DNA of 64,000 nt from Streptomyces sp. NBC_00193 (GTDB taxonomy: Bacteria > Actinomycetota > Actinomycetes > Streptomycetales > Streptomycetaceae): contig NZ_JAPEMM010000001.1 in the NCBI RefSeq assembly GCF_026342735.1, forward strand, positions 3,162,001 to 3,226,000. Reading direction: 5' to 3'. Below are positions 57,005 through 64,000 of the stretch, piece by piece. Within the stretch, counting starts at the first letter, position 1, and each line of letters begins with the position of its first letter. A program made the position numbers and the translations under genes. The notes under the pieces were generated by a model that did no database searches, was not told the origin of the DNA, and saw only the letters and a list, made by a program, of their open reading frames with translations.

Positions 57005-57777
57005 TCGTAGAAGCCGGCCTTGAGCCGTAGCGCCTGCTCCTCGGTCTCCCGGAAGCCGGCGGCCCCGGCCGCCTCCTGCGCCCGGGCGAGGAGCTCGGTC
57101 ACCCGTGCGGCCAGCCGGTCGGAGTGGGTGTCGGACAGCAGGGACACCGTCGCGAGCGAATGCGTCTTCGCGTCGTGGACCAGGTGCGGGTGGTAGAAGC
57201 GCGAACGGTTGCGGCCGCCGCCCTCGGCCGTGAACAGCGGCCCCATCCGCTCCCACAGCCGCCCGTACTCGACGGAGACCAGCACCTCGCCCCAGAACCG
57301 GAGGAAGGTCAGCAGGCGCAGGTCGGCGTCGGCGCGGCCGCCCGCGTCCGCGATCAGTTCCAGGGTGTCGGTGATGGCCCGCCGCGTCGCGGCCGTGGGC
57401 CTCGACGCCACCAGCGCCTCCCTGGACACGCCGAGCCGGCGCAGGTCCTCGGTCATGTCCTCGCGGTGCGAGGGCGCGTGCCCCTGGGCGCCCGGGTACT
57501 CCTCGCGCAGGATGATCCGGGCGATCCGCAGCCCTTCCTCGTCGCGCAGCAGGTCGATGGCCAGGTCGTAGGACGGGGTGAAGGCGAGCGAGACGAAGCG
57601 CCGCTGGAGCAGGAGTGCGGTGAAGTCCTCGTCGGGCAGCCGGGTGATGTCCGCCAGGACCGGATGCTCCTCGAAGCGCTGGATCAGCCCGTTCTCGAAC
57701 CGGTCCAGCTCGTGGAGTCCGTCCGGCCCGGCAGGGTCGTCGTGCCGGCCCTGGCCCGGAGCACCCAAGTCGTACAT
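56992..57777 (-). CDS. Predicted haem-oxygenase-like diiron protein
   Basis: The 261-residue, largely helical protein has a ligand pattern like the haem-oxygenase-like diiron oxidases: E93-x6-H100 (REEYPGAQGH), glutamates E164 and E170 (FWGEVLVSVEYG), and H198-x3-D202-x3-H206 (HPHLVHDAKTHS). Members of that superfamily cleave C-C, N-N or C-H bonds with oxygen. The assignment is inference from motifs. GGAAAGGT precedes ATG 57777. It lies 25 bases after the PLD-like membrane gene, so the two are probably one operon. Confidence 0.6.
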   Translation of the reverse strand: MYDLGAPGQGRHDDPAGPDGLHELDRFENGLIQRFEEHPVLADITRLPDEDFTALLLQRRFVSLAFTPSYDLAIDLLRDEEGLRIARIILREEYPGAQGHAPSHREDMTEDLRRLGVSREALVASRPTAATRRAITDTLELIADAGGRADADLRLLTFLRFWGEVLVSVEYGRLWERMGPLFTAEGGGRNRSRFYHPHLVHDAKTHSLATVSLLSDTHSDRLAARVTELLARAQEAAGAAGFRETEEQALRLKAGFYDQFG

Positions 57778-57802
57778 GGCCGTACCTTTCCGTGGATCTG
57801 GT

Positions 57803-58711
57803 TCACCAACTGATGTTTCTGAGCGACTCGCGCCAGTCGGACAGGGCCACGTCGCGGCCGATCGACCACAGCGTGTCCAGCTCCCTCTGGACCTGCCGGC
57901 CCATCGTGGTGTCACAGCCGTCGATCTCGGTCTGGGCCGAGTTGATCGCGAGCTGGCGGTGCAGGAACGAACTGACCAGAAAGTGCTCGTCGGCCTTGTG
58001 CACGGCGATGGACGGCAGGGAGTTGTACACCCGCACGCTGAGCAGCTGCCGGCCCGCCGGCCCGACCGCCCTGTGCAGTTCCGCGAGGCCGGCCAGGCAC
58101 ATCTCCACCCGGGCCTTCACGTCCAGCGCGAGGGCGGGGTCCCGTACGGAACGCAGTGCCTCGTCGCGCAGGCCCGCCACGGGCGAGGAGGGGTACAGGA
58201 GCATGATGCGCACCGGGACGCCGTGATCCACCAGGGCCTTCTCCAGCGCGGGCTGGAGGTTTTCCAGGTTGGGGATGAAGGTCTGCAGGATGGCCACCTC
58301 CTGGGTGGCGCCCTCCACGAACGCGTTGAACTGCACGTCGGGGAACTCCGCGTGCACCCGGATCACGCCGAGGTAGTTCTCCTGCTTGAGCTGCTGCGCG
58401 ACGGTGTCGATGTCCAGCTTGGCGAGCTGCGCCTGGAAGCTGCTGTCGAGCCGGGCGACCTGTGTCCGGAGGGTCTCGTCGAGCCGGGTGACCTGGGCCT
58501 CGACCACGTCGAGCTTGCGCAGGCGGTCGATCTCCAGCAGGAGGAACACGGTGACCGTGCTCAGGATGAGCAGGGTGACCTTGGGGAGCGCGCCCCCGGG
58601 GGCGAGTGCGTCGAGCCACCCGAGGAGGTCTGCGATCAGTACCACGACGCCCGATGTGGACATCAGGGCCAGCGCGATCCGTTCCACCCGATAGCGAACG
58701 TCGACACTCAT
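57803..58711 (-). CDS. Membrane protein with coiled coil and degenerate PLD-like domain
   Basis: The 302-residue protein has two membrane helices (about 11-33 and 44-60) and a coiled coil with an 11-residue period (VTRLDETLRTQ, VARLDSSFQAQ, LAKLD; about 68-108). The globular C-terminal domain (FNAFVEGATQEVAILQTF, PVRIMLLYPSSPV, VRVYNSLPSIAVHKADEHFLVSSFL) is phospholipase D-like, but the HxKxxxxD catalytic motif is not intact. It may be a membrane-tethered sensor or scaffold. GGAG precedes ATG 58711. Confidence 0.65.
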   Translation of the reverse strand: MSVDVRYRVERIALALMSTSGVVVLIADLLGWLDALAPGGALPKVTLLILSTVTVFLLLEIDRLRKLDVVEAQVTRLDETLRTQVARLDSSFQAQLAKLDIDTVAQQLKQENYLGVIRVHAEFPDVQFNAFVEGATQEVAILQTFIPNLENLQPALEKALVDHGVPVRIMLLYPSSPVAGLRDEALRSVRDPALALDVKARVEMCLAGLAELHRAVGPAGRQLLSVRVYNSLPSIAVHKADEHFLVSSFLHRQLAINSAQTEIDGCDTTMGRQVQRELDTLWSIGRDVALSDWRESLRNISW

Positions 58712-58847
58712 GTTGCTCCAGCCCCCGTGCCCCGTGCCTCTTGCCCGTCGTGGTCGGCGACGACGGTATACCGACTCCCTTTGTTTCAGGGTGGTTTGAG
58801 GGGTGCCGTGGGGAGAGGAGAGGCGAGTTCAGGCCACGCCGGTCCGG

Positions 58848-59102
58848 TCAGTTCCAGATGATGTCGCCGGCCGGGCGGGGCGTCACGTCCGCGTGCTGGA
58901 CGTTCGCCTCGACGTGCGTCGTGCCGGACACCCAGTCCGCCGCCCAGGCGGAGAGCGAGAAGCCGGAGCCGGAGCCCGCGGCGGAGCCGGAGCCGGGGGA
59001 GTCCCCGTCCGGGAAGTCCTGGCCCCAGCCGCTGGCCATGGCCACGCCCAGCGCGAGGGCGCTCAGGGCGGCGGTCGCGAAGTACATCCGACGAGTCGTC
59101 AT
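58848..59102 (-). CDS. Small secreted Gly/Ser-rich protein
   Basis: The 84-residue protein has a basic start and a hydrophobic h-region (YFATAALSALALGVAMASG), so it is probably secreted or membrane-tethered, then a GSGSAAGSGSG stretch. It ends with a Trp/Val-rich section (FSLSAWAADWVSGTTHVEANVQHADVTPRP). No family is recognised. It is separated from the WYL gene by 39 bases on the same strand and may be co-transcribed. Confidence 0.55.
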   Translation of the reverse strand: MTTRRMYFATAALSALALGVAMASGWGQDFPDGDSPGSGSAAGSGSGFSLSAWAADWVSGTTHVEANVQHADVTPRPAGDIIWN

Positions 59103-59141
59103 GCGCGGAGCATTCCAGGCGCCCGCACCGGAGGGAAGGGC

Positions 59142-60215
59142 TCAACCGTCCCTGTCCGTACGCCCCTGGCGCGCCGCGGTCCCGTAGCGCGCCGCCGTCG
59201 CGGCGGCCGCCGCTCCGATGCGCCGGCGCAGGGCCGGTGGGGCCAGTACCTCCGCCTCCGCGCCGAGCTGAAGGAACTGCGCCTCCGCGTGGTCCTGGGA
59301 CTCGATCGGCAGCACCGCCCTGGTCCACCCGGGCAGTTCGGGGTCCGGGGTCCCGGTGGCGGCCAGGGCCCTGGCCTGGGCGCCGGTCAGCCGGGCGGCG
59401 GCCCGCGCGGAGACCCGTACCTCCGCCTCCTCCGGGTACAGCCGCTCGTGGAACTCCGCCTGGGTGCGCCGCCAGTGGGAGGCCAGCTCGAAGCCGTCCG
59501 GGAGCACGCACTCCTCGTCGGTCTCGCGCACCGCGAGGATCTGGTCCACCCGGTAGGTGTACGGGGGGCCGGCGGGGGCCGGTGTGCCGGGCGCGGTGGC
59601 GTTGGCGTTGGCGGGATCGGGCGCGGTGGCCGTGGCGGGATCGGCCGCCGTGGCCGCGACCAGGTACCAGCGCCCCGCCTTCAGGACCAGCCCGTACGGG
59701 GCCAGTCGCCGGTCCACCTCGTGGGGTGCCTTCCAGCGCCGGTAGCGGACCTCGACGACCCGCCCCCGCCACACCGCGTCGGCGACCCGCGCCAGGTACG
59801 GGGTCTCCTCGTGCTCCGCGTACCAGCCGGGCGCGTCCAGGTGGAACCGCAGCCGCATCCGGTCGGCCTGCGCACGCAGCTCCGCGGGCAGGGCGGCGCG
59901 CAGCTTCAGCTGGGCGGTGGACAGGGCCCGGCCGAGGCCGAGCTCGGCGGCCGGTCCGGGCATGGAGGTGAGGAAGAGGGCCTCGGCCTCGCCCGCGGCC
60001 AGGCCGGTCAGACGGGTGCGGTAGCCGTCGAGGAGCTGGTAGCCGCCGCTGTGTCCGGCGTCGCCGTACAGCGGGACGCCGGCGGCGGCCAGCGCCTCCG
60101 CGTCGCGGTAGACCGTACGGACCGACACCTCCAGCTCCCCGGCGAGCTCGGCGGCGGTCATCCGGCCCCGGGTCTGGAGCAGGAGCAGGATCGAGAGCAG
60201 TCGGCTGGACTTCAC
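59142..60215 (-). CDS. WYL domain transcriptional regulator (YafY/DeoR type)
   Basis: The 357-residue protein has an N-terminal HTH_11 winged helix (LLSILLLLQTRGRMTAAELAGELEVSVRTVYRDAEALAAAGVPLYGD), a WYL domain (about 135-230; VEVRYRRWKAPHEVDRRLAPYGLVLKAGRWYLVA) with an Ala/Pro-rich insertion (about 195-220), and a WCX region. GTG 60215 gives the standard KSSRLLSIL start; GTG 60221 is in frame. A 33-bp palindrome lies directly upstream. It probably represses its own gene and the divergent small protein gene. Confidence 0.88.
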   Translation of the reverse strand: MKSSRLLSILLLLQTRGRMTAAELAGELEVSVRTVYRDAEALAAAGVPLYGDAGHSGGYQLLDGYRTRLTGLAAGEAEALFLTSMPGPAAELGLGRALSTAQLKLRAALPAELRAQADRMRLRFHLDAPGWYAEHEETPYLARVADAVWRGRVVEVRYRRWKAPHEVDRRLAPYGLVLKAGRWYLVAATAADPATATAPDPANANATAPGTPAPAGPPYTYRVDQILAVRETDEECVLPDGFELASHWRRTQAEFHERLYPEEAEVRVSARAAARLTGAQARALAATGTPDPELPGWTRAVLPIESQDHAEAQFLQLGAEAEVLAPPALRRRIGAAAAATAARYGTAARQGRTDRDG

Positions 60216-60217
60216 GT

Positions 60218-60250
60218 GCACTTCACTGACACAGGATGTCAGTGAAGTGC
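60218..60250. promoter_or_regulatory. 33-bp palindromic operator
   Basis: GCACTTCACTGACA-CAGGA-TGTCAGTGAAGTGC is a perfect 14-bp inverted repeat, 3 bases before the WYL start and about 60 bases before the divergent gene. It is the longest perfect operator-like palindrome in the window. Confidence 0.85.
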
Positions 60251-60310
60251 TCCTACGGTTCCCCCATCAGCGCAAAGAGCAGCAGAGCACCGTTGTTGGG
60301 GAGACCGCAC

Positions 60311-60784
60311 ATGAACGACTTCGACTTCTTCGCCGGCACCTGGGACGTCACCAACCGGTGGCTCGCCGACTTCCTGGACGCGGACAGCGGCTGGGAGGAG
60401 TTCCCGGCGGTGTCCCGGGCCACCCGCCACTTCGACGGCGCCGCGAGCTTCGACGAGATCGAGTTCCCGACGAAGGGGTTCGCGGGCATGACCCTGCGGC
60501 TCTACGACCCGGAGCGCGAGCAGTGGACCCTGAACTGGGCCAGCCGCCGGACCGGAACGCTCTTCCCGCCCGTCGTCGGACGCTTCGACGCGGCCTCGGG
60601 CACGGGCGTCTTCGAGGGCGAGGACACCTACGAGGGCAAGGCCGTGCTCGTGCGGTTCGTGTGGTCGGGGACGGAGACGGGCTCCCCGCGCTGGGAGCAG
60701 TTCTTCTCGGCCGACGGGGCCGAGACCTGGGTCCACAACTGGACGATGGACTTCACTCGCCGGGCGGCCGGCACCGCCGCTTGA
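60311..60784 (+). CDS. DUF1579-like small protein controlled by the WYL regulator
   Basis: The 157-residue protein begins MNDFDFFAGTWDVTNRWL and continues RATRHFDGAASFDEI, MTLRLYDPEREQWTLNWASR and GVFEGEDTYEGKAVLVRFVWSG, the antiparallel beta-barrel pattern of DUF1579-like proteins. It is cytoplasmic, and no catalytic motif is obvious. GGGGAGA precedes ATG 60311. It is divergent from the WYL gene; such pairs in Streptomyces suggest that the regulator controls it. Confidence 0.75.
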   Translation: MNDFDFFAGTWDVTNRWLADFLDADSGWEEFPAVSRATRHFDGAASFDEIEFPTKGFAGMTLRLYDPEREQWTLNWASRRTGTLFPPVVGRFDAASGTGVFEGEDTYEGKAVLVRFVWSGTETGSPRWEQFFSADGAETWVHNWTMDFTRRAAGTAA

Positions 60785-60816
60785 TCCCTCCCGCCCGGCT
60801 GCGCGTCAGCTGCGCG

Positions 60817-61662
60817 TCAGAGGAGCCCGAGCGGCTCGAGCGCCGTGCTCAGCGCGTCCGGCCGCTGCTCGACCGGCAGGTGTTCGACCAGCCGGACCGG
60901 GCACCCCAGCGCCGCGGCTCCCGTGTCCGCGACGGCGTCGTCCCCGACCATGAGCACGTCCGCGGGCGCCGCCCCGAGCGCCTCGCAGGCGATCCGGAAC
61001 AGGCGGGGGTCGGGCTTCTGGACTCCGTGCTCGAAGGAGAGCACGTACGCGTCGACGAACCGGTCGACCCCGTGGGCGCGGAAGACGGGGCGCAGGTCCC
61101 AGCCGATGTTGCTGACGACGGCGACGGGGACGCCCCGTTCGTGCAGGGCGGCGAGCGTGGCCGCGGTGTCGGGGTAGGGCCGCCAGGCCGCGGGGGTCCA
61201 GTGCCGCTCGTAGAGGGCGTCGGCCAGCTCCGGGGAGGGCAGCGGCACCTCGCGGGTGAGGGCGGTGTAGGCGGCCCGGTGCTGCTCGGGGGTCAGGTCG
61301 CGCTCCCGCCACAGCGGCTCCAGCCGGGCCGGCAGCCGCCGCGGCGAGGCGCCGCCGGGCAGGGCGCCCGCCTCTTCGAGCCGGGTGGCCAGGGAGACCA
61401 GTTCGGCCTCGGGCAGGTCGATACCGGCGTCGGCCACGACCGCGCGCAGCCAGTCCTCGGTGGGCTCGACGCGGAAGAGGGTGCCGGAGAAGTCGAACAT
61501 CACGCCTTTGACGGAGCCCGGGGGCACGCCTTGGCCGCTGTCCGCGGTCCTGTGCGCAGCGGAGCCGTCCACGGCCCCGTCCCTGGCGCTGTCGCTGCCC
61601 GTGTCCCGGTGGATGTCCCCGCGCAGATCCCCGCGCAGGTCGCCGCCCGTCTCGCCGCCCAT
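60817..61662 (-). CDS. HAD-like hydrolase with DxS motif I
   Basis: The 281-residue HAD protein begins with a low-complexity lead (GGDLRGDLRGDIHRDTG). Motif I is FDFSGTLF, with serine where most phosphatases have the second aspartate, as in some dehalogenase-like members. Motif II is VVSNIG, the lysine is in GVQKPDPRLF and motif IV is MVGDDAVADTG. I start at ATG 61662, eight bases after GAGG; ATG 61686 is an alternative. The lead may be partly untranslated. Confidence 0.72.
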   Translation of the reverse strand: MGGETGGDLRGDLRGDIHRDTGSDSARDGAVDGSAAHRTADSGQGVPPGSVKGVMFDFSGTLFRVEPTEDWLRAVVADAGIDLPEAELVSLATRLEEAGALPGGASPRRLPARLEPLWRERDLTPEQHRAAYTALTREVPLPSPELADALYERHWTPAAWRPYPDTAATLAALHERGVPVAVVSNIGWDLRPVFRAHGVDRFVDAYVLSFEHGVQKPDPRLFRIACEALGAAPADVLMVGDDAVADTGAAALGCPVRLVEHLPVEQRPDALSTALEPLGLL

Positions 61663-61805
61663 GTCCCCGTCCTCACGCTCGGCCATGGCGTGGATCTTCG
61701 CCGTGGGCGTGCGCCCGGCGCAAGCCCCGGCCCGCCCGCCGGGGTCGGGGCGGCCGGTCCAATTCCCTTCCGCTCCCACCCCGTTCACGTTCCGAAAAAT
61801 AAATG

Positions 61806-61817
61806 CAAGCACGCTTG
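61806..61817. promoter_or_regulatory. Inverted repeat upstream of the TIGR03084-atuA operon
   Basis: CAAGC-AC-GCTTG lies in an AT-rich patch (61793-61825) before the TIGR03084 gene. The form suits a TetR-type operator; no tetR gene is adjacent in the window. Confidence 0.5.
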
Positions 61818-61873
61818 ATTGTTTTCCTGGCGGCTGCCACGCTTCCCCTCACGCCGAGAAGGGGAGCGCACCC

Positions 61874-62689
61874 GTGCCCGATCCGTCCGCTGTCGAGAAC
61901 GCCTTCGCCGTCTTCGCCGATCTCCGCGAGGAGGGCCGGGACCTCGACTCCCTGGTCGGGGAGTTGCCTGCTCCCGACTGGGCGAAGCCCACGCCCGCAC
62001 CGGGCTGGAGCCTCGCCCACCAGATCGCCCACCTGCACTGGACCGACCGGGCCTCGCTGCTCGCCCTCACCGACGCCACCGCCTTCGCGGGGCTGGTCGA
62101 GGAGGCCCTGAAGGCCCCCGACTCCTTCGTCGACGCGGGCGCCGAGGAGGGCGCCGCGCTGCCCCCGGCCGAGCTGCTCGCCCGCTGGCGCGAGGGTCGC
62201 ACCGCGCTCGACGGGGCCCTGGCCGCGGCCTCGCCCGACGCCAAGTTCCCCTGGTACGGGCCGCCGATGAAGGCCGCGTCGATGGCGAGCGCCCGCCTGA
62301 TGGAGACCTGGGCGCACGGCCAGGACGTAGCCGACGCGCTCGGCGTGCGCCGCGTGCCGACGGCCCGGCTGCGGCACGTGGCGCGGATCGGAGTGCGGGC
62401 GCGCGACTACGCGTACGCGGTACGGGGACTGCCCGCGCCGGTGGGGGAGTTCCGGGTGGAGCTGACGGCTCCGGGAGCCGGCGCCGAGGTGTGGACGTAC
62501 GGCCCCGAGGACGCGCCGCAGCGGATCACCGGCCCGGCGCTCGACTTCTGCCTGCTCGTGACCCAGCGCGCCCACCGCGCCGACCTGGCCCTGACGGCGT
62601 CCGGCCCCGATGCCGACCGCTGGCTCGACATCGCCCAGGCCTTCGCGGGCCCGGCGGGCCCGGGCCGCACGCCGGGGGCCTCCCGGTGA
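61874..62689 (+). CDS. TIGR03084 family metal-binding protein (DinB/MDMPI fold)
   Basis: The 271-residue protein has the TIGR03084 pattern: TPAPGWSLAHQIAHLHWTDRASLLALTD with the His-x3-Asp type ligands, SMASARLMETWAHGQDVADALG with a third His, and VARIGVRARDYAYAVRGLPAP. These residues form the DinB-like metal site. In Streptomyces it usually sits with acyl-CoA and atu-type genes. GTG 61874 follows GGGGAG, and its stop overlaps the atuA start by four bases (GTGA). Confidence 0.85.
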   Translation: MPDPSAVENAFAVFADLREEGRDLDSLVGELPAPDWAKPTPAPGWSLAHQIAHLHWTDRASLLALTDATAFAGLVEEALKAPDSFVDAGAEEGAALPPAELLARWREGRTALDGALAAASPDAKFPWYGPPMKAASMASARLMETWAHGQDVADALGVRRVPTARLRHVARIGVRARDYAYAVRGLPAPVGEFRVELTAPGAGAEVWTYGPEDAPQRITGPALDFCLLVTQRAHRADLALTASGPDADRWLDIAQAFAGPAGPGRTPGASR

Positions 62690-64000
62690 CCCGGCGCCCC
62701 CTGCTGATCGGGAACGCGTCGGGCTTCTACGGGGACCGCTTCGACGCCCTGCGCGAGATGCTGACGGACGGCCCCCTCGACGTGCTGACCGGGGACTACC
62801 TGGCCGAACTGACCATGCTGATCCTCGGCCGCGACCGCCTGAAGAACCCGGAACTCGGCTACGCCAAAACCTTCCTGCGCCAGCTGGAGGAGTGCCTGGG
62901 CCTCGCCCACGAGCGGGGCGTACGGCTCGTCGTGAACGCGGGCGGCCTGAACCCGGCGGGACTCGCCGGAGCGGTCCGCGTGCTGGCCGCGAAGCTGTCC
63001 GTCCCCGTCACGGTCGCGCACGTGGAGGGCGACGACCTGATGTCGTCCCCGACGCAGTCACCGACGCCGTACGGGGAGGGCGCGCTCACCGCGAACGCCT
63101 ACCTCGGCGGCGCCGGGATCACGGCCTGCCTGCGGGCGGGCGCGGACGTGGTGGTGACCGGCCGGGTCACGGACGCGGCGCTGGTGAGCGGGCCCGCGGC
63201 CTGGTGGTTCGACTGGTCGCCGCAGGACCACGACCGGCTGGCGGGGGCGGTGGTGGCGGGCCACGTACTGGAGTGCGGGACGCAGGCCACTGGCGGCAAC
63301 TACGCCTTCTTCACCCGCCACGACGTGTCCCGGCTGGGCTTCCCGCTGGCGGAGATCTCCTCGGACGGCTCCTCGGTCGTCACGAAGCACCCCGGCACGG
63401 GCGGAGTCGTCTCCGTCGGTACGGTCACGGCGCAACTCCTCTACGAAACCCAGGGAGTCCGCTACCTCGGCCCCGACGTGACGGCCCGCCTGGACACGGT
63501 CCGGCTGACGCAGGCCGGCCCGGACCGGGTGGCGGTCTCGGGCACCCGGGGGGAAGCCCCGCCCGCGACCCTCAAGGTGGGAGTGACCCGCATCGGGGGC
63601 TGGCGCAACGAGGTCGTCTTCGTCCTGACGGGCCTGGACGTGGACGCGAAGGCGGCGCTGGTGCGGGAGCAGCTGGCCGCCCTGCTCGCGCCGGTGGAGT
63701 CGGTCTCCTGGACGCTGTCCCGTACCGACCACGAGGACGCGCAGACGGAGGAGACCGCGAGCGCGCTGCTCCGCCTGGTCGTCCGGGACCCGTCCCCCGA
63801 CCGGGTGGGCCGCGCCCTGACCTCGGCGGCCATCGAACTGGCCCTGGCCAGCTACCCGGGCTTCCACGTCACCGCCCCTCCGTCCCCGGCCCAGCCGTAC
63901 GGGGTCTTCGAGGCGACCACCGTCCCCGCCGCGGAGGTCCCCCACACGGCGGTCCTCGCGGACGGCACGAGGCTGGAAAATCCAGCCCCTCCGGCGTTTG
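62686..64000 (+). CDS. atuA: AtuA family acyclic terpene utilisation protein, cut by window end
   Basis: The visible 438 residues start TRRPLLIGNASGFYGDRFDALREMLTDGPLDVLTGDYLAELTMLIL and include LVVNAGGLNPAGLA, DVVVTGRVTDAALVSGPAAWWF and GHVLECGTQATGGNYAFF, the AtuA pattern. The family acts in acyclic terpene or branched acyl-CoA catabolism, but the exact step is unclear. The end VLADGTRLENPAPPAF is coded by the dispersed repeat, so the repeat seems to form the C-terminus. The stop lies outside the window. Confidence 0.85.
   Translation, partial: MTRRPLLIGNASGFYGDRFDALREMLTDGPLDVLTGDYLAELTMLILGRDRLKNPELGYAKTFLRQLEECLGLAHERGVRLVVNAGGLNPAGLAGAVRVLAAKLSVPVTVAHVEGDDLMSSPTQSPTPYGEGALTANAYLGGAGITACLRAGADVVVTGRVTDAALVSGPAAWWFDWSPQDHDRLAGAVVAGHVLECGTQATGGNYAFFTRHDVSRLGFPLAEISSDGSSVVTKHPGTGGVVSVGTVTAQLLYETQGVRYLGPDVTARLDTVRLTQAGPDRVAVSGTRGEAPPATLKVGVTRIGGWRNEVVFVLTGLDVDAKAALVREQLAALLAPVESVSWTLSRTDHEDAQTEETASALLRLVVRDPSPDRVGRALTSAAIELALASYPGFHVTAPPSPAQPYGVFEATTVPAAEVPHTAVLADGTRLENPAPPAF
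63971..64000. repeat. Dispersed repeat, copy H, at the window edge
   Basis: CTGGAAAATCCAG followed by CCCCTCCGGCGTTTG is the start of the 3' repeat seen in copies E and F. Here it lies within the atuA frame rather than between genes. Confidence 0.75.

Noticed and set aside
61793..61825. Leucine TTA or AT-rich island as a sign of transfer
   Set aside because: The patch is only about 30 bases and fits a promoter-operator region; the flanking genes have normal composition.

Overview
The window is chromosomal DNA of a high-GC actinomycete, almost certainly Streptomyces or a close relative. The evidence is very high GC with third-position bias, many GTG starts, futalosine-pathway menaquinone genes (mqnB/mqnD), class F sortase, TerD, WYL, DUF3027 and DUF2530 families, and LAXTG-type cell-wall anchoring. 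No tRNA, rRNA, CRISPR array, transposase, phage or secondary-metabolite cluster was recognised. Most of it is ordinary core chromosome with small accessory insertions. All coordinates and start choices were read by eye.

Layout. 1-243 is the end of cutC. 853-5166 holds a HelD-type helicase and the XPB repair helicase. 5273-12006 is an accessory block: metallo-beta-lactamase fold hydrolase, GlxA-type regulator, a TetR-HAD pair divergent from a peroxiredoxin-like gene, GNAT, a LAXTG surface protein and DUF4291. 12135-14582 is the helicase-associated/WYL protein that often travels with XPB. 16326-19236 is an iron-siderophore type ABC transporter (two permeases and an ATPase, no binding protein) behind a possible iron box. 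19317-25853 holds HAD, cold-shock protein, lipoprotein-mqnB-mqnD, an MFS protein and DUF3027. 26115-29235 is a NitT/TauT-type ABC transporter without a binding protein. 29253-31113 is an NfeD-like OB protein plus flotillin. 31291-36859 holds a propeller protein, SGNH hydrolase, aldo/keto reductase, a 29-residue membrane microprotein, ThpR and a MarR-MFS pair. 36979-44759 holds an RHH protein, NCS2 purine permease, DUF2530, a CtpE-like P-type ATPase, a VapBC-like module and an MFS/DUF5937 divergent pair. 44781-52841 holds a tandem PH-like membrane protein, a sacsin/Hsp90-like ATPase divergent from terD, a secreted protein coupled to a class F sortase, and serC. 52959-60784 holds a large FAD/Fe-S oxidoreductase, an EamA transporter, a two-gene operon (membrane PLD-like protein plus a predicted haem-oxygenase-like diiron protein), and a WYL regulator facing a small protein across a 33-bp palindrome. 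The window ends in a HAD gene and a TIGR03084-atuA operon that runs off the edge.

Three themes stand out. First, a family of GC-rich palindromic repeats sits downstream of genes at about eight places, twice as a compound block of roughly 0.6 kb. One copy, with near-perfect 42-bp terminal inverted repeats, lies in frame inside the FAD/Fe-S oxidoreductase gene, and another seems to form the C-terminus of the atuA product. Second, several divergent promoters carry textbook operators that pair a regulator with its likely targets (TetR, MarR, WYL, VapB). Third, the backbone order (XPB, helicase-associated, cold-shock, lipoprotein, MFS, DUF3027, MarR, DUF2530, CtpE, serC) resembles, from memory, the Rv0861c-Rv0908 region of Mycobacterium tuberculosis, so most other genes look like Streptomyces-side insertions into an old actinobacterial block.
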